NCBI RefSeq assembly: GCF_018614975.1
Contig: NZ_JAGGNR010000021.1
Location: 62,001-126,000 of the forward strand
DNA length: 64,000 bases
Origin: Paenibacillus polymyxa
GTDB taxonomy: Bacteria > Bacillota > Bacilli > Paenibacillales > Paenibacillaceae
Reading direction: 5' to 3'
The translations under genes were made by a program, and so were the position numbers. Each line of letters opens with the position of its first letter. Position 1 is the first letter of the stretch. A model generated the notes under the pieces. That model was not told the origin of the DNA. It saw only the letters and a program-made list of their open reading frames with translations, and did not search any database. Of this stretch, positions 1 through 9,116 are shown in pieces.

Positions 1-488
1 AAGAGAGGTCCGAACATATGGGATCGAAAAGCAACGGGCGGCTTTCCTCCCTCACCGTCGGTAGCTGCGACATAGTCACATAGTTTGTGGGTAGCCAGTG
101 CTGTAGTCACCAGATTGATATCCTGTGCTTGTAATAAAGGCTGATCCGCCAGTAACATGAGAATGCCCTCCGGTTTGTACTCCATGGCCGACAATACGCC
201 AGAATGAAGAGAATTCGCCATGCCGCAAGCATAGTCAGCACAGGCCACAATTCGAAGTCTCGCTGTGGGATGATACGCATACGTGGCAGAATCAATCCAT
301 TTTACAGGCAGCCATGCCAACGAATCTTCCGGTTTGACTACACAGACCACTTGATCCAGATCCGAATTCAGCGCAGCTTCCAGTGACCATGCAGCCAGTG
401 ACCTCCCGTCTGGCATGACAACCGAGAGTTTATCCCGACCAAGGCGACGGCTCCTACCTGCTGCCAGAACTATGCCCGTCATTCGCAT
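1..488 (-). CDS. pucB: MobA-like nucleotidyltransferase, PucB-type (3' end cut by window)
   Basis: The reverse strand reads an NTP-transferase fold starting MRMTGIVLAAGRSRRLGRDK, the glycine-rich nucleotide-binding signature of the MobA/PucB/MocA family, followed at about residues 115-120 by LLADQP, the usual metal-binding Asp region. Family members attach CMP or GMP to molybdopterin. PucB-type proteins are needed for xanthine dehydrogenase maturation. The ATG at 488 lies inside the 3' end of the XdhC gene (35-bp overlap, different frame) with GAAGGGAAG upstream, so translation is probably coupled. The C-terminus lies beyond base 1. The fold is seen directly; the puc role is inferred from the operon. 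Confidence 0.85.
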   Translation of the reverse strand, partial: MRMTGIVLAAGRSRRLGRDKLSVVMPDGRSLAAWSLEAALNSDLDQVVCVVKPEDSLAWLPVKWIDSATYAYHPTARLRIVACADYACGMANSLHSGVLSAMEYKPEGILMLLADQPLLQAQDINLVTTALATHKLCDYVAATDGEGGKPPVAFRSHMFGPL

Positions 489-1650
489 GTGCAACGCTTC
501 CCTTCTGCACCAGATCGGAACTCAAAGAAGAGACCTTATGTTTACATGCAATCAATTCCGCTGCAATGCTGATGGCGATCTGTTCGGGACCGTCTGCTCC
601 GATGCTCAAACCAACGGGAGAGTGCACATATTTCAACGGTGGTAAGCCATCCAGCAGACGGGCTGTTCGTGTTTTGGAACCCATGATGCCAAGATACGTG
701 TACTCACAGTCCACTAACATCTCCAACAGTTCACGTTCACGGGGGAAATTGTGACTCATTAAAATCAAATAATCTCCGTAGTTTATGTTTAACAGAGGCA
801 TAATCTCACGTGGGAAACCAAGTACAAATTCAGCTTCAGGGAATCGTTCCGAGGTGCATAAGGACTCTCGCCAGTCCGCTATAACAACACGGAATCCTGC
901 CGATCGGGCGAGTCTGGCAACAGGAATAACATCATTCCCGGCTCCGATGATAATCAGGCGTGGTATAGGCGTGTATAGGCTAGTGAGTTGCTGTGGAACA
1001 TCCCAGGGATTCGTTGAAACTGTGTTGTTTGTCGCTATTCCAGCATCAGACTCAGCATCAGAGATATGTTGTGAATCACCGGACAGATGGGATGAGCGAG
1101 ATCCGTTTGACGTAGCAGGTACCCTTTCAGGCACAAGCATAAGGCGAGGTAGATCAGGACGATCATGAGAAGGGACGAGCGAAGGACGCAAGACTGGCTG
1201 GCGCCGGGTACCCGTTAGTTCAATCCGTTTCCATCCATATTGAATCCTTGTGTAATCATCTTGGAACGTTCGGGTTAACGCTATTGCAGCGCCGGATCGA
1301 AAACACTCATACATCTTCTGTAGCGTATCTCGGAGTTCACCACACACAGGTTCAAGCAGCACAACAACGAGTCCGCCGCAGCCAATCGTCTCCCCCCAGG
1401 ACAGATCATCCTCGGGACGCATGTCGTACTCCGCGAATTCCATCTGCATTGTATCCAGCACATGGCTCACCCGGGCCTGAAGATCACTCTCCAGGCATCC
1501 CGGACTGATACTGCCATACATTCTGCCATCCTCGGTCAACAGCATAGAGACTCCCTGCTTACGGTAAGCATGACCGTCTACCTTGATCGCTGTTGCGAGT
1601 ACACAGCGCGTGTCACGGGCTGCGATTGCACACAGATCATGCATTTCCAT
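454..1650 (-). CDS. pucA: XdhC/CoxI family xanthine dehydrogenase maturation factor (PucA)
   Basis: This 398-aa protein has an N-terminal XdhC_CoxI domain (about residues 5-120, with CVLATAI near the N-terminus and the Cys-containing ETIGCGGLVVV segment). A C-terminal Rossmann domain starts at RLIIIGAGND near residue 240. XdhC proteins bind molybdenum cofactor and hand it, sulfurated, to xanthine dehydrogenase. The low-complexity linker at roughly residues 160-235 (Ser/Thr/Asp-rich) makes it longer than the roughly 330-aa B. subtilis PucA as I recall it. The start at 1650 is preferred over 1662 because GGAG sits six bases upstream. It lies between the COG0402 deaminase gene and pucB in one operon. 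Confidence 0.9.
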   Translation of the reverse strand: MEMHDLCAIAARDTRCVLATAIKVDGHAYRKQGVSMLLTEDGRMYGSISPGCLESDLQARVSHVLDTMQMEFAEYDMRPEDDLSWGETIGCGGLVVVLLEPVCGELRDTLQKMYECFRSGAAIALTRTFQDDYTRIQYGWKRIELTGTRRQPVLRPSLVPSHDRPDLPRLMLVPERVPATSNGSRSSHLSGDSQHISDAESDAGIATNNTVSTNPWDVPQQLTSLYTPIPRLIIIGAGNDVIPVARLARSAGFRVVIADWRESLCTSERFPEAEFVLGFPREIMPLLNINYGDYLILMSHNFPRERELLEMLVDCEYTYLGIMGSKTRTARLLDGLPPLKYVHSPVGLSIGADGPEQIAISIAAELIACKHKVSSLSSDLVQKGSVAHANDGHSSGSR

Positions 1651-1692
1651 AGCGGTCTCCATCCCTTCTGTAATTGCATAAGTTTCCTTCGT

Positions 1693-3015
1693 TCAGATAC
1701 GCTTCATTAATCTCGCAATACTCTTATCTGACTCACGCAGCACAATGCCACGATCAATCGTCTGAATCTTGCGATTTTTGAGAACAATGCTGCCATCGAT
1801 AATAACGGTGTCCACACAGCTACGTGTTGCGGAATAGACCACGCGGGAATAAACATCCGTCTCATAGGAAGGGTACGTATGAAAATCATCGAGATCCAGC
1901 AGCAGCATATCTGCCTTTTTGCCCACTTCGAGACTGCCAATTTCCTTCGACAAGCCTAACACCTCTGCACCGCCCATGGTAGCCATGCGTAATACGGTCC
2001 GGGCATCCATCACCGTTGGGCCATGAGGAATCTTCTGCATCAGCGCTGTGAGGCGCATCTCCTGAAACATATCCAGATTGTTGTTGCAAGCGGCGCCATC
2101 CGCCCCGATCCCAACAGCAATTTGTCGATTCAGCAGATCTGGAATATCCGCTACCCCGGAGGAAAGTTTCATATTTGATCCAGGACAGTGAGTGACTTTG
2201 ACACCGCGCTTGCGGATGATCTCCTTCTCTTCCTCACTCAGCCATACACAGTGGGCCAGCACCAATCTTGGGGTAGCCAAACCGATATGATCGAGGTATA
2301 CGATGTTACGCATCCCGCGTTCGTGTTCTACCAATTCGATCTCTCCACGATTCTCGGAGGCATGGGTATGGACTTTGACATGATATTTATTGGACAGGTC
2401 GCGCACCTCTACCAGCAATTCCTCGGTACATGATACAACGAAGCGTGGACAGAAAGCATATTGAATGCGACCTCCGCCAAACCCGTTCCATTTCTCCAAC
2501 AGATCCACACTCTGTTGCAGCGAAGTTGCTGTATCCTCACGCAGGGGTTCCGGAACCTCGTCCCCATGATCCATCATCACTTTGCCCGAAATGACCCGGA
2601 TGCCGCTCTGTGCCATCGCCTGAAACGCCGAGTCCGTGTGATGTACCGTCTCCATATCCAGAATGGTCGTGGTTCCGCTGGAGATCAATTCGCCCAATCC
2701 GAGCATTGCCGAATAATAGACGGACTCCTCATCATGCGCTGCTTCCAGTGGCCAGATTCGTTGACGGAGCCAATCCATCAGTTCCAGATCGTCCGCACGC
2801 CCACGGAACAAGGTCTGACACAGATGAATATGCGTCTGGATGAAACCTGGCAAGAGCACTTTACCGCGAGCATCAATGATTTGGTCAGCCTGAACGTCGA
2901 TGTGCGCTGCTATCTCCTTGATTTTGTTATCCTCGATCAACAGATCTCCGATGAACACTTCCTCTTCTGCATTCATCGTCACAAGCTGTGCGCCTTTCAG
3001 CAGGATCGTTCCCAT
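1693..3015 (-). CDS. COG0402 amidohydrolase (aminopurine/deoxyadenosine-type deaminase)
   Basis: This 440-aa metal-dependent hydrolase has the family's landmarks in order: GKVLLPGFIQTHIHLCQTLF with the HxH metal pair near residue 62, HTHASEN near 220, VLAHCVWLSEEE with the third His near 255, and the catalytic Asp in GIGADGAACNN near 305. These proteins deaminate purine-like amines (guanine, 8-oxoguanine, 5'-deoxyadenosine, S-adenosylhomocysteine). Its place between the gamma-glutamyltransferase-like gene and pucA suggests a guanine or aminopurine deaminase feeding xanthine into the pathway, but sequence alone does not fix the substrate. GGGGAG lies eight bases before the ATG. Confidence 0.85.
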   Translation of the reverse strand: MGTILLKGAQLVTMNAEEEVFIGDLLIEDNKIKEIAAHIDVQADQIIDARGKVLLPGFIQTHIHLCQTLFRGRADDLELMDWLRQRIWPLEAAHDEESVYYSAMLGLGELISSGTTTILDMETVHHTDSAFQAMAQSGIRVISGKVMMDHGDEVPEPLREDTATSLQQSVDLLEKWNGFGGGRIQYAFCPRFVVSCTEELLVEVRDLSNKYHVKVHTHASENRGEIELVEHERGMRNIVYLDHIGLATPRLVLAHCVWLSEEEKEIIRKRGVKVTHCPGSNMKLSSGVADIPDLLNRQIAVGIGADGAACNNNLDMFQEMRLTALMQKIPHGPTVMDARTVLRMATMGGAEVLGLSKEIGSLEVGKKADMLLLDLDDFHTYPSYETDVYSRVVYSATRSCVDTVIIDGSIVLKNRKIQTIDRGIVLRESDKSIARLMKRI

Positions 3016-3151
3016 GCCAATCTCCCCTATCTGTGTCTGTCTATATAGTACAACTCATACCTATCTACACTTGCACTCCAATGACATACCAATCTTCCGA
3101 TCGCTCTTATCGTGTAAGTATCTAGTTGACTTATAAGTGTTCATGTAGCTG

Positions 3152-4747
3152 TTACCATCCAATAGCCATACCATCGCCTCTGGGGTCTGCTGCGCCGCTA
3201 ATCATGCCGTCCTCACGAATGACAATGCCTTGCGACTGTCCCATAATACCGTCCCACGGTGTTCTCGCTTCAACGTTATGTCCCCACTGGGCAAGGGTTG
3301 CACATACGTCGTCATGATATCGGTTCTCCACACGCATCGTATCGCCTTCTTCGCCCCAGGTACGTCCGTACACCCAACGCGGCAGGCTGATCGCTTCCTG
3401 GATGTTGAGCCCGTAATCAAGCACCCCGGTAAGCACCGATAATTGTGTCTGCGGCTGGCCTTCTCCTCCCTGTGTACCTACGAGCATATAAGGTTTGCCA
3501 TCTCGTGTAACGAGGCCCGGCATGAGGGTGTGGAATGAGCGTTTATTCGGTTCCAGTACGTTGGGATCCCTCGGATCTAAGGAGAAAAAAGACCCTCGGT
3601 TCTGCATGATAACCCCCGTATCCCCTGGAACATAGGCTGCACCAAAGTCAAAATACAGGCTTTGAATGAACGAAACGGCATTGCCTTCGCTATCAACAAC
3701 CGCTGCATACGCCGTGTCCTGACCTATCGTTTTGGACAAAAACGGCTGTGCCACAGGTGGAGCACACTGAATCTCATTCCACAATTGGTCTCCGTAACCC
3801 TTGGATAACAGATGTTCTAGCGGAATGTCCCTGAAATCCGGGTCCGTCAGATAACGGTCACGATCCCGAAACGCCTTTTTCACCACTTCCGCCATCAGAT
3901 GATAGAATTCCGGTGAGGTACGTGCTACAGAGGACAGATCCGTATGCTCCAGCATATTTAACATCATCAGCATCGAGAATCCTTGCGAGTTGGGCGGCAT
4001 CTGATGAACTTCATAGCCACGATACTCCGTGCTAACGGGTTTCACCCATTCGCCACGATGGCCTGCAAAGTCTGCTGGTGCAAGCATCCCCCCATCCTCA
4101 CGAATAGCCGAAGTCAGACGATCCGCGAGTTCTCCTGTATAAAAAGTATCTCGCCCTTCCGTCTGAATCAGACGAATGGAGGCAGCAAGATCAGGCTGGA
4201 TCAGCAGCTCGCCTTCCTGCAAAAGTGTACCCAAAGGCGCAAATACCGCTTGCAGCGGTGTATGACCCAGTATGAAATCTTCATCCCTTTCCATCCACAG
4301 GCGGAGATTCCGGGATACAGAGCATCCTTTTTCCGCATACTGCGCGGCAGGTTCAAGCAACTGCTCCCACGGTAACTTGCCGTATCGGGACCAGACTTCC
4401 CACCAGGCATCCACCATTCCCGGAACCGTGATGGCACTAAGTACACCGCGCTGAGGGATGGCACTCATACCCATCGCTTTGAACGTATCCGCATGAATGC
4501 CTGCGGCTGAGCGTCCACTTCCGTTATAGGCGGTAATCTCACCGCTGGCTCCGTCATGAATCAGGAAGAAGGCATCGCCTCCAAGTCCGGTCATATGCGG
4601 ATATACCACACCTAGTGCTGCACTGACCGCAACAGCAGCGTCATAAGCATTCCCGCCCTGCTGGAGGATGGAGCTTCCCACTGCACTCGCCAAATAATGA
4701 GGAGTAGTAACCATGACTTCTCTGGAGATTGGCATCTGATTTAACAT
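3152..4747 (-). CDS. Gamma-glutamyltransferase family protein (YwrD-like)
   Basis: This 531-aa Ntn-hydrolase proenzyme has an N-terminal large-subunit part with GGNAYDAAVAVSAALGVVYP. The small subunit is expected to begin at the Thr of QDTAYAAVVD, about residue 344, after autocleavage. Downstream are the conserved MPGLV and GTQGGEGQPQ motifs and the terminal ADPRGDG. No signal peptide is visible, unlike the classical exported Ggt, so it resembles the cytoplasmic YwrD class. Its ATG overlaps the pucG stop by 7 bp (4741-4747), which places it firmly in the puc operon. That location is unexpected: family activity on gamma-glutamyl amides is not a standard step of purine degradation. Confidence 0.88.
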   Translation of the reverse strand: MLNQMPISREVMVTTPHYLASAVGSSILQQGGNAYDAAVAVSAALGVVYPHMTGLGGDAFFLIHDGASGEITAYNGSGRSAAGIHADTFKAMGMSAIPQRGVLSAITVPGMVDAWWEVWSRYGKLPWEQLLEPAAQYAEKGCSVSRNLRLWMERDEDFILGHTPLQAVFAPLGTLLQEGELLIQPDLAASIRLIQTEGRDTFYTGELADRLTSAIREDGGMLAPADFAGHRGEWVKPVSTEYRGYEVHQMPPNSQGFSMLMMLNMLEHTDLSSVARTSPEFYHLMAEVVKKAFRDRDRYLTDPDFRDIPLEHLLSKGYGDQLWNEIQCAPPVAQPFLSKTIGQDTAYAAVVDSEGNAVSFIQSLYFDFGAAYVPGDTGVIMQNRGSFFSLDPRDPNVLEPNKRSFHTLMPGLVTRDGKPYMLVGTQGGEGQPQTQLSVLTGVLDYGLNIQEAISLPRWVYGRTWGEEGDTMRVENRYHDDVCATLAQWGHNVEARTPWDGIMGQSQGIVIREDGMISGAADPRGDGMAIGW

Positions 4748-5988
4748 AAGGCACCCTCCTTCCCTGCATACACATCCATCGCTGCCTGCACCGCTTCACC
4801 GGCTGGTAATACGTGACGATGACGTAATAGAACAGCTTCCAGCGCTCCGAGCACATGAAGTACGTTCTTGCGCTGGCAGCTGAATCCCATTGTACCGATC
4901 CGCCAGATCTGCCCTTTCAACGGTCCAAATGAACTGGCAATCTCAATGCTGAAATCGTTCAGCAACATGCTGCGCACCGATTCACCATCAATCCCCTCCG
5001 GAATTGTGATACAAGTGACCACAGGAAGTTTACTGGACATATCCCCGTACAGTTGCAGTCCCATTCCCTGAATTCCAGCGACCAACGCACGTTCATTCAC
5101 CCGATGTCTCTGGAACCTGGCCTCCAATCCTTCTTGCAGCAGAATACGTAATCCTTCATGAAGACCGTAGAGCATGGAGGTAGCTTCTGTATGGTGGTTC
5201 AGCCGGGCCGAACTCCAGTAATCCTGCAATTGGCTCAGGTCAAAATAATTACTGGCAATGGTGCGGCCTTCTGCCCGCGCACTGGTTGCGTCACGGAGTC
5301 CGCGTTCAACTGTTTTACGGCTCATCAGCTTCTGTTCCACACGACTGTTGTACGTGAGAGGTGCCATCCCTGAAGGAACGGACAGGCATTTCTGCGTTCC
5401 ACCCATTACCGCATCCAGATGCCAAGCATCCGTTTCCACCGGAGTCCCACCAATGGTTGCTACAGCATCCACAACGAGTAAAATATCCAGGTCGCGACAG
5501 GCTGTGCCAATCTCCGCAAGGGGCTGCATCTGACCGGTGGAAGTCTCACCATGAACCATCGCAACCAGACTCGGTTTATGGGTATGAATCGCCTTGATCA
5601 CCTCTTCCGGATCAAATACCGTTCCCCATTCCGTTTCAAAAAAGACAACCTCGGCACCACAGCGTTCCGAGATTTCAACCAGCAGATGTCCGAATCGTCC
5701 ATAGATTGGGACAAGAACTTTGTCACCAGGCTGGATCAGACTGACCAATACAGCTTCAATGCCTGAACGGGATGTACCGTCTACCGGATAACACCACTCG
5801 TTGTCTGTCATATATAACTCACGCAGCATTGCCATTGTCTCGTTCATCAAGGATGTGAACTCCGGGTCAAACTGTCCCAGGATCGGAAAGGATAATGCTC
5901 TCAGTACACGTGGATCAACTTCAACCGGTCCCGGGGTCATAATGGTCCGCAAGGACGGAGATAACTCTTTATAGGTGGACATCTTCAT
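4741..5988 (-). CDS. pucG: (S)-ureidoglycine--glyoxylate aminotransferase
   Basis: This 415-aa class V PLP aminotransferase starts with the TPGPVEVDPRVL motif typical of alanine-glyoxylate and ureidoglycine aminotransferases. The PLP Lys is the one in GGTQKCLSVPSG, near residue 199, and the cofactor Asp is in LLVVDAVATIGG. PucG transfers the amino group of ureidoglycine to glyoxylate, giving oxalurate and glycine. The ATG follows the pucF stop directly (TGA at 5991-5989). A second ATG two codons later is also usable. The downstream gene overlaps it by 7 bp. The assignment over related serine-pyruvate transaminases rests on the puc context. Confidence 0.92.
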   Translation of the reverse strand: MKMSTYKELSPSLRTIMTPGPVEVDPRVLRALSFPILGQFDPEFTSLMNETMAMLRELYMTDNEWCYPVDGTSRSGIEAVLVSLIQPGDKVLVPIYGRFGHLLVEISERCGAEVVFFETEWGTVFDPEEVIKAIHTHKPSLVAMVHGETSTGQMQPLAEIGTACRDLDILLVVDAVATIGGTPVETDAWHLDAVMGGTQKCLSVPSGMAPLTYNSRVEQKLMSRKTVERGLRDATSARAEGRTIASNYFDLSQLQDYWSSARLNHHTEATSMLYGLHEGLRILLQEGLEARFQRHRVNERALVAGIQGMGLQLYGDMSSKLPVVTCITIPEGIDGESVRSMLLNDFSIEIASSFGPLKGQIWRIGTMGFSCQRKNVLHVLGALEAVLLRHRHVLPAGEAVQAAMDVYAGKEGALC

Positions 5989-7296
5989 TCAACTCCCGTA
6001 ACCATATTTATAGAGTAGCCGGACCAGAACCCGAAAACCGTGCATGAGGTCTGCTTCAGCTGTATATTCAAGTGGATTATGACTAATACCGTCATGACTC
6101 GGCACAAAGATCATGGCTGTTGGGCAAGCCGGCTGAAAAATCTGCGAATCATGTCCCGCGCCGCTTGGCATAAGCCCAAAGGACAACTGCTCCTGCTCAC
6201 AAGTATCCTGAATGTCTGAGATCATCTCGGCATTCATAGGAATGGGCGTCACCGACAGATGTTCTTCCCAGTCCAATCCGAGCTGCTGCGCGGCTGCGAT
6301 TTGACTAAAAGCCTGAAGCATATCCTGCCAGCAGCGATCAATACTCTCCTGTCGGATATGGCGGATATCCAATGAAAATACCGCCCGGGCTGCAACCACA
6401 TTCCCAACACCCGGATCAGCTGTGATTCGCCCAACCGTGGCTACCAGTGGTTCTCCAGCTTTCAATGCGATATTCCTTACCGCAGCAATCATCTCGGCCG
6501 CTCCTGCAAGTGCGTCCTTGCGCCAGGACATCGGCGTCGTTCCCGCGTGATTCGCTTCACCGCTTACGGTAATACTGAACCGCTTCTGACCTACAATGTC
6601 GGATACAACTCCTATCGAATGTCCGAGACGTTCCAGAACCTGACCTTGCTCAATGTGAAGCTCAATAAAGGCACCATAATTTTTTGCGGCGGGTCTATAT
6701 GCACTATCGGGTCCAAAACCCGCATCGCGGATCGCTTGTGCAAAGGTAATGCCGTCTTGATCCTTCAAATGCTCTACGTCTTCGAGAACTGTCATTCCTG
6801 TTATACTGCGCGAACCCCAATACGCAAAAGGGAATCGGCTTCCTTCTTCCTCACATAGGGATACCACTTGAAGTGTGCGCTTCGGTGCTCCAAATTGCTT
6901 CTGTAGATACGCCAATGCAAGGACTCCCGCCACCACACCGTAAGCACCATCATATTTGCCTCCATACACCACAGTATCAATATGCGATCCGGTCACAATC
7001 GGTAATTCTTCAGCACCAGTCGCTGATTCCTTACCCTCGCTCTTGAGTGTGCCATACAGATTACCGGACTGGTCAAATTCGGGAAACAGCCCTTTCTCCT
7101 GCATCTTGGCTGCGAGGGCATGCTGTGCTTCACACCAAGCCGAGTCATACAACAGTCGTGTGACGCCGCCCTGTGCATCCGCACCATATGTCGACAGCCA
7201 GTCAAGCATGGCTTGCAGCTCCACCTGTTCCACATCCGGTAGAGGAAGTGGGGCATTATTTGTACCGGATGACCGGTATACTCCAGACTCCGTCAT
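5989..7296 (-). CDS. pucF: Allantoate amidohydrolase
   Basis: This 435-aa M20-family hydantoinase/carbamoylase-type metallohydrolase carries the metal ligands in the expected order: TGSHIDTV, GKYDGAYGV, LCEEEGSRFPF, IELHIEQGQVLE and, near the C-terminus, SGAGHDSQIF. The enzyme removes ammonia and CO2 from allantoate to give ureidoglycine, which PucG then uses. The ATG overlaps the pucH stop as ATGA (7293-7296). The close relatives N-carbamoyl-amino acid hydrolases share the fold; the flanking allantoinase and ureidoglycine aminotransferase genes decide the call. Confidence 0.93.
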   Translation of the reverse strand: MTESGVYRSSGTNNAPLPLPDVEQVELQAMLDWLSTYGADAQGGVTRLLYDSAWCEAQHALAAKMQEKGLFPEFDQSGNLYGTLKSEGKESATGAEELPIVTGSHIDTVVYGGKYDGAYGVVAGVLALAYLQKQFGAPKRTLQVVSLCEEEGSRFPFAYWGSRSITGMTVLEDVEHLKDQDGITFAQAIRDAGFGPDSAYRPAAKNYGAFIELHIEQGQVLERLGHSIGVVSDIVGQKRFSITVSGEANHAGTTPMSWRKDALAGAAEMIAAVRNIALKAGEPLVATVGRITADPGVGNVVAARAVFSLDIRHIRQESIDRCWQDMLQAFSQIAAAQQLGLDWEEHLSVTPIPMNAEMISDIQDTCEQEQLSFGLMPSGAGHDSQIFQPACPTAMIFVPSHDGISHNPLEYTAEADLMHGFRVLVRLLYKYGYGS

Positions 7297-8696
7297 AGCG
7301 TCTCCTCCGTTCCCGCTTTGATGGGACTAGAAGAGTAAGCCTTAATGTGTTGCCCGAGAGGCACAGGAGATAATCCGGATTCCGAGTTGTGAACACGCTG
7401 CCCACGGCAAAATACGTCTGCAATCTGACAGTTAAATGTACGTCCCACATAAGGACTCTGTTTATGCGTATAATGAAGATCCTCCGTATTTAGGGTTGTG
7501 CTTTTCTCCCAGTCAATCAGGACGAGATCGGCATCCTTACCAATTGCAATCTCTCCTTTGCTCTCCAGACCAAGCCTTCTGGCAGGTTGCAGAGAGAGCA
7601 CTCTTCCGAGCAACGGGAGGTCGATCTTACGCTGAAGATGTCCATCCTCCAGCATGATTAACAATGTGCTTTGCGCACCGGATATACCGCCCCAGATTTC
7701 GAAGAAGTTATCCGATTGTTTCATGGATGGCGGACATGGAGAATGGTCTGAGGCAATAACATCAATCAATCCCGAAGTCAGAGCATCCCATAACTGCTCC
7801 TGTTCGGAAGAGCTGCGAAGCGGTGGAGCACATTTCGCTACAGCACCCAAACAGACCACATCCTGATCGGTAAGCGTCAGATAATGAGGGCATGTCTCCG
7901 AAGTGACATCCTGCCCACGCCGTTTGGCTTCCGCAATCAGATCGAGTGCTTCCCGAGTGCTAATATGTACAAAATGAAGCGCACACCCGGTCTGTTCACC
8001 GTATTTCAATGCTCGCGCAACCGCAACGACTTCCGCTTCAACAGGACGGGACCGGACATAGTCCATCGGTTCAATCTTTCCCTCTGCAATGCTTTTCACG
8101 CCGAGTTCGGCAACCATGCCTTCGTCCTCTGCATGAAGTGCCAGCACACGGTTTAATGTTGCAATTTCATGCATCCCGTCCAGCAGTGTACGGTCATCAG
8201 CTCTCGCAAAAATATCTACCCCTTCTCCACCCGGCTCGGACATAAATGCCTTGAATCCGGCAGCACCCAACCCTGCCAGTGGAGCGAGTTCATCGCGATT
8301 GCCGGGAACCAAACCTCCCCAGAACGCATAATCAACATACGATTGGTCTTCCGCTGCTTTCATTTTCATTTCCCATGCTTCCGGTCTTGTGGTTGGTGGT
8401 ACACCGTTAAGTGGCATATCGACATAGGTCGTGATTCCCCCTGCGGCAAGGGCTGCCGAACCCGATCGGAATCCCTCCCAACTGGCGAGTCCAGGTTCAT
8501 TAAAGTGTACATGAATGTCTACAACACCCGGCATCACAGTATGCCCCTCAGCTTCTATGATGCGAGTCGCTTCGCCAGCGGTCAGCCGCGTGGATAATTC
8601 TGTTATTTTTTCACCAGTAATGCCAATATCCAGTTGCTCTACCCGATCTCTCAGCACCACCCGGCCCCCCCGGATGATGGTATCAAATGTTGTCAT
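7293..8696 (-). CDS. pucH: Allantoinase
   Basis: This 467-aa cyclic amidohydrolase has the metal-binding DIHVHFNEPG at about residues 60-69, the carboxylated-Lys segment GFKAFMSEPGGEG, HAEDEG, HFVHIS and the catalytic Asp in VIASDHSPCPPSM. It opens the allantoin ring to allantoate. GGGGAGGG lies just upstream of the ATG. It is followed with a 4-bp overlap by pucF and preceded, after 42 bp, by pucM. Length and motifs fit the bacterial AllB/PucH family. Confidence 0.95.
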   Translation of the reverse strand: MTTFDTIIRGGRVVLRDRVEQLDIGITGEKITELSTRLTAGEATRIIEAEGHTVMPGVVDIHVHFNEPGLASWEGFRSGSAALAAGGITTYVDMPLNGVPPTTRPEAWEMKMKAAEDQSYVDYAFWGGLVPGNRDELAPLAGLGAAGFKAFMSEPGGEGVDIFARADDRTLLDGMHEIATLNRVLALHAEDEGMVAELGVKSIAEGKIEPMDYVRSRPVEAEVVAVARALKYGEQTGCALHFVHISTREALDLIAEAKRRGQDVTSETCPHYLTLTDQDVVCLGAVAKCAPPLRSSSEQEQLWDALTSGLIDVIASDHSPCPPSMKQSDNFFEIWGGISGAQSTLLIMLEDGHLQRKIDLPLLGRVLSLQPARRLGLESKGEIAIGKDADLVLIDWEKSTTLNTEDLHYTHKQSPYVGRTFNCQIADVFCRGQRVHNSESGLSPVPLGQHIKAYSSSPIKAGTEETL

Positions 8697-8738
8697 GTGG
8701 ATGACCCTCCCCTGAATCAGAACCAGATGTGTGCATGT

Positions 8739-9116
8739 TCAGCTTCCCCGGTATGTACTGTAACCTCCTGGAGCAATCAATAATGGAATATGATAATGGC
8801 TTGATGCATCGGATACGGCAAAACGAATCGGAACAATCGTCCATAATGCCTGGCCCAGCTCCTCCAACGAACGCTGTGCGTAATAACTCTCGACATGAAA
8901 TTGAAGCTCATATATGGCTGACTCCAACTTGCCTCCATCCAGCAGCGGTGCATCCAAACGTCCATCCGTATTGGTCACCGACTCAGCCACTTTTATCTTG
9001 CTTTCCTGTTCTCCATCCCTCTTCAGGGTATACAGCTCGATCCGAACACCCGCAGCAGGCACGCCTTTGGATGTATCCAGCACATGTGTTGTAATTCGTC
9101 CACCAGATATTGACAT
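8739..9116 (-). CDS. pucM: 5-hydroxyisourate hydrolase (transthyretin-like)
   Basis: This 125-aa protein starts with the signature GGRITTHVLDTSKGVPAAGV and ends with the hallmark C-terminal tetrapeptide YRGS. Together these identify the transthyretin-related HIU hydrolases, homotetramers that hydrolyse the direct product of uricase to OHCU. Its ATG overlaps the TGA of pucL by one base (TGATG), so it should be translationally coupled to the uricase whose product it consumes. No targeting signal is visible, so it is cytoplasmic. Confidence 0.95.
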   Translation of the reverse strand: MSISGGRITTHVLDTSKGVPAAGVRIELYTLKRDGEQESKIKVAESVTNTDGRLDAPLLDGGKLESAIYELQFHVESYYAQRSLEELGQALWTIVPIRFAVSDASSHYHIPLLIAPGGYSTYRGS

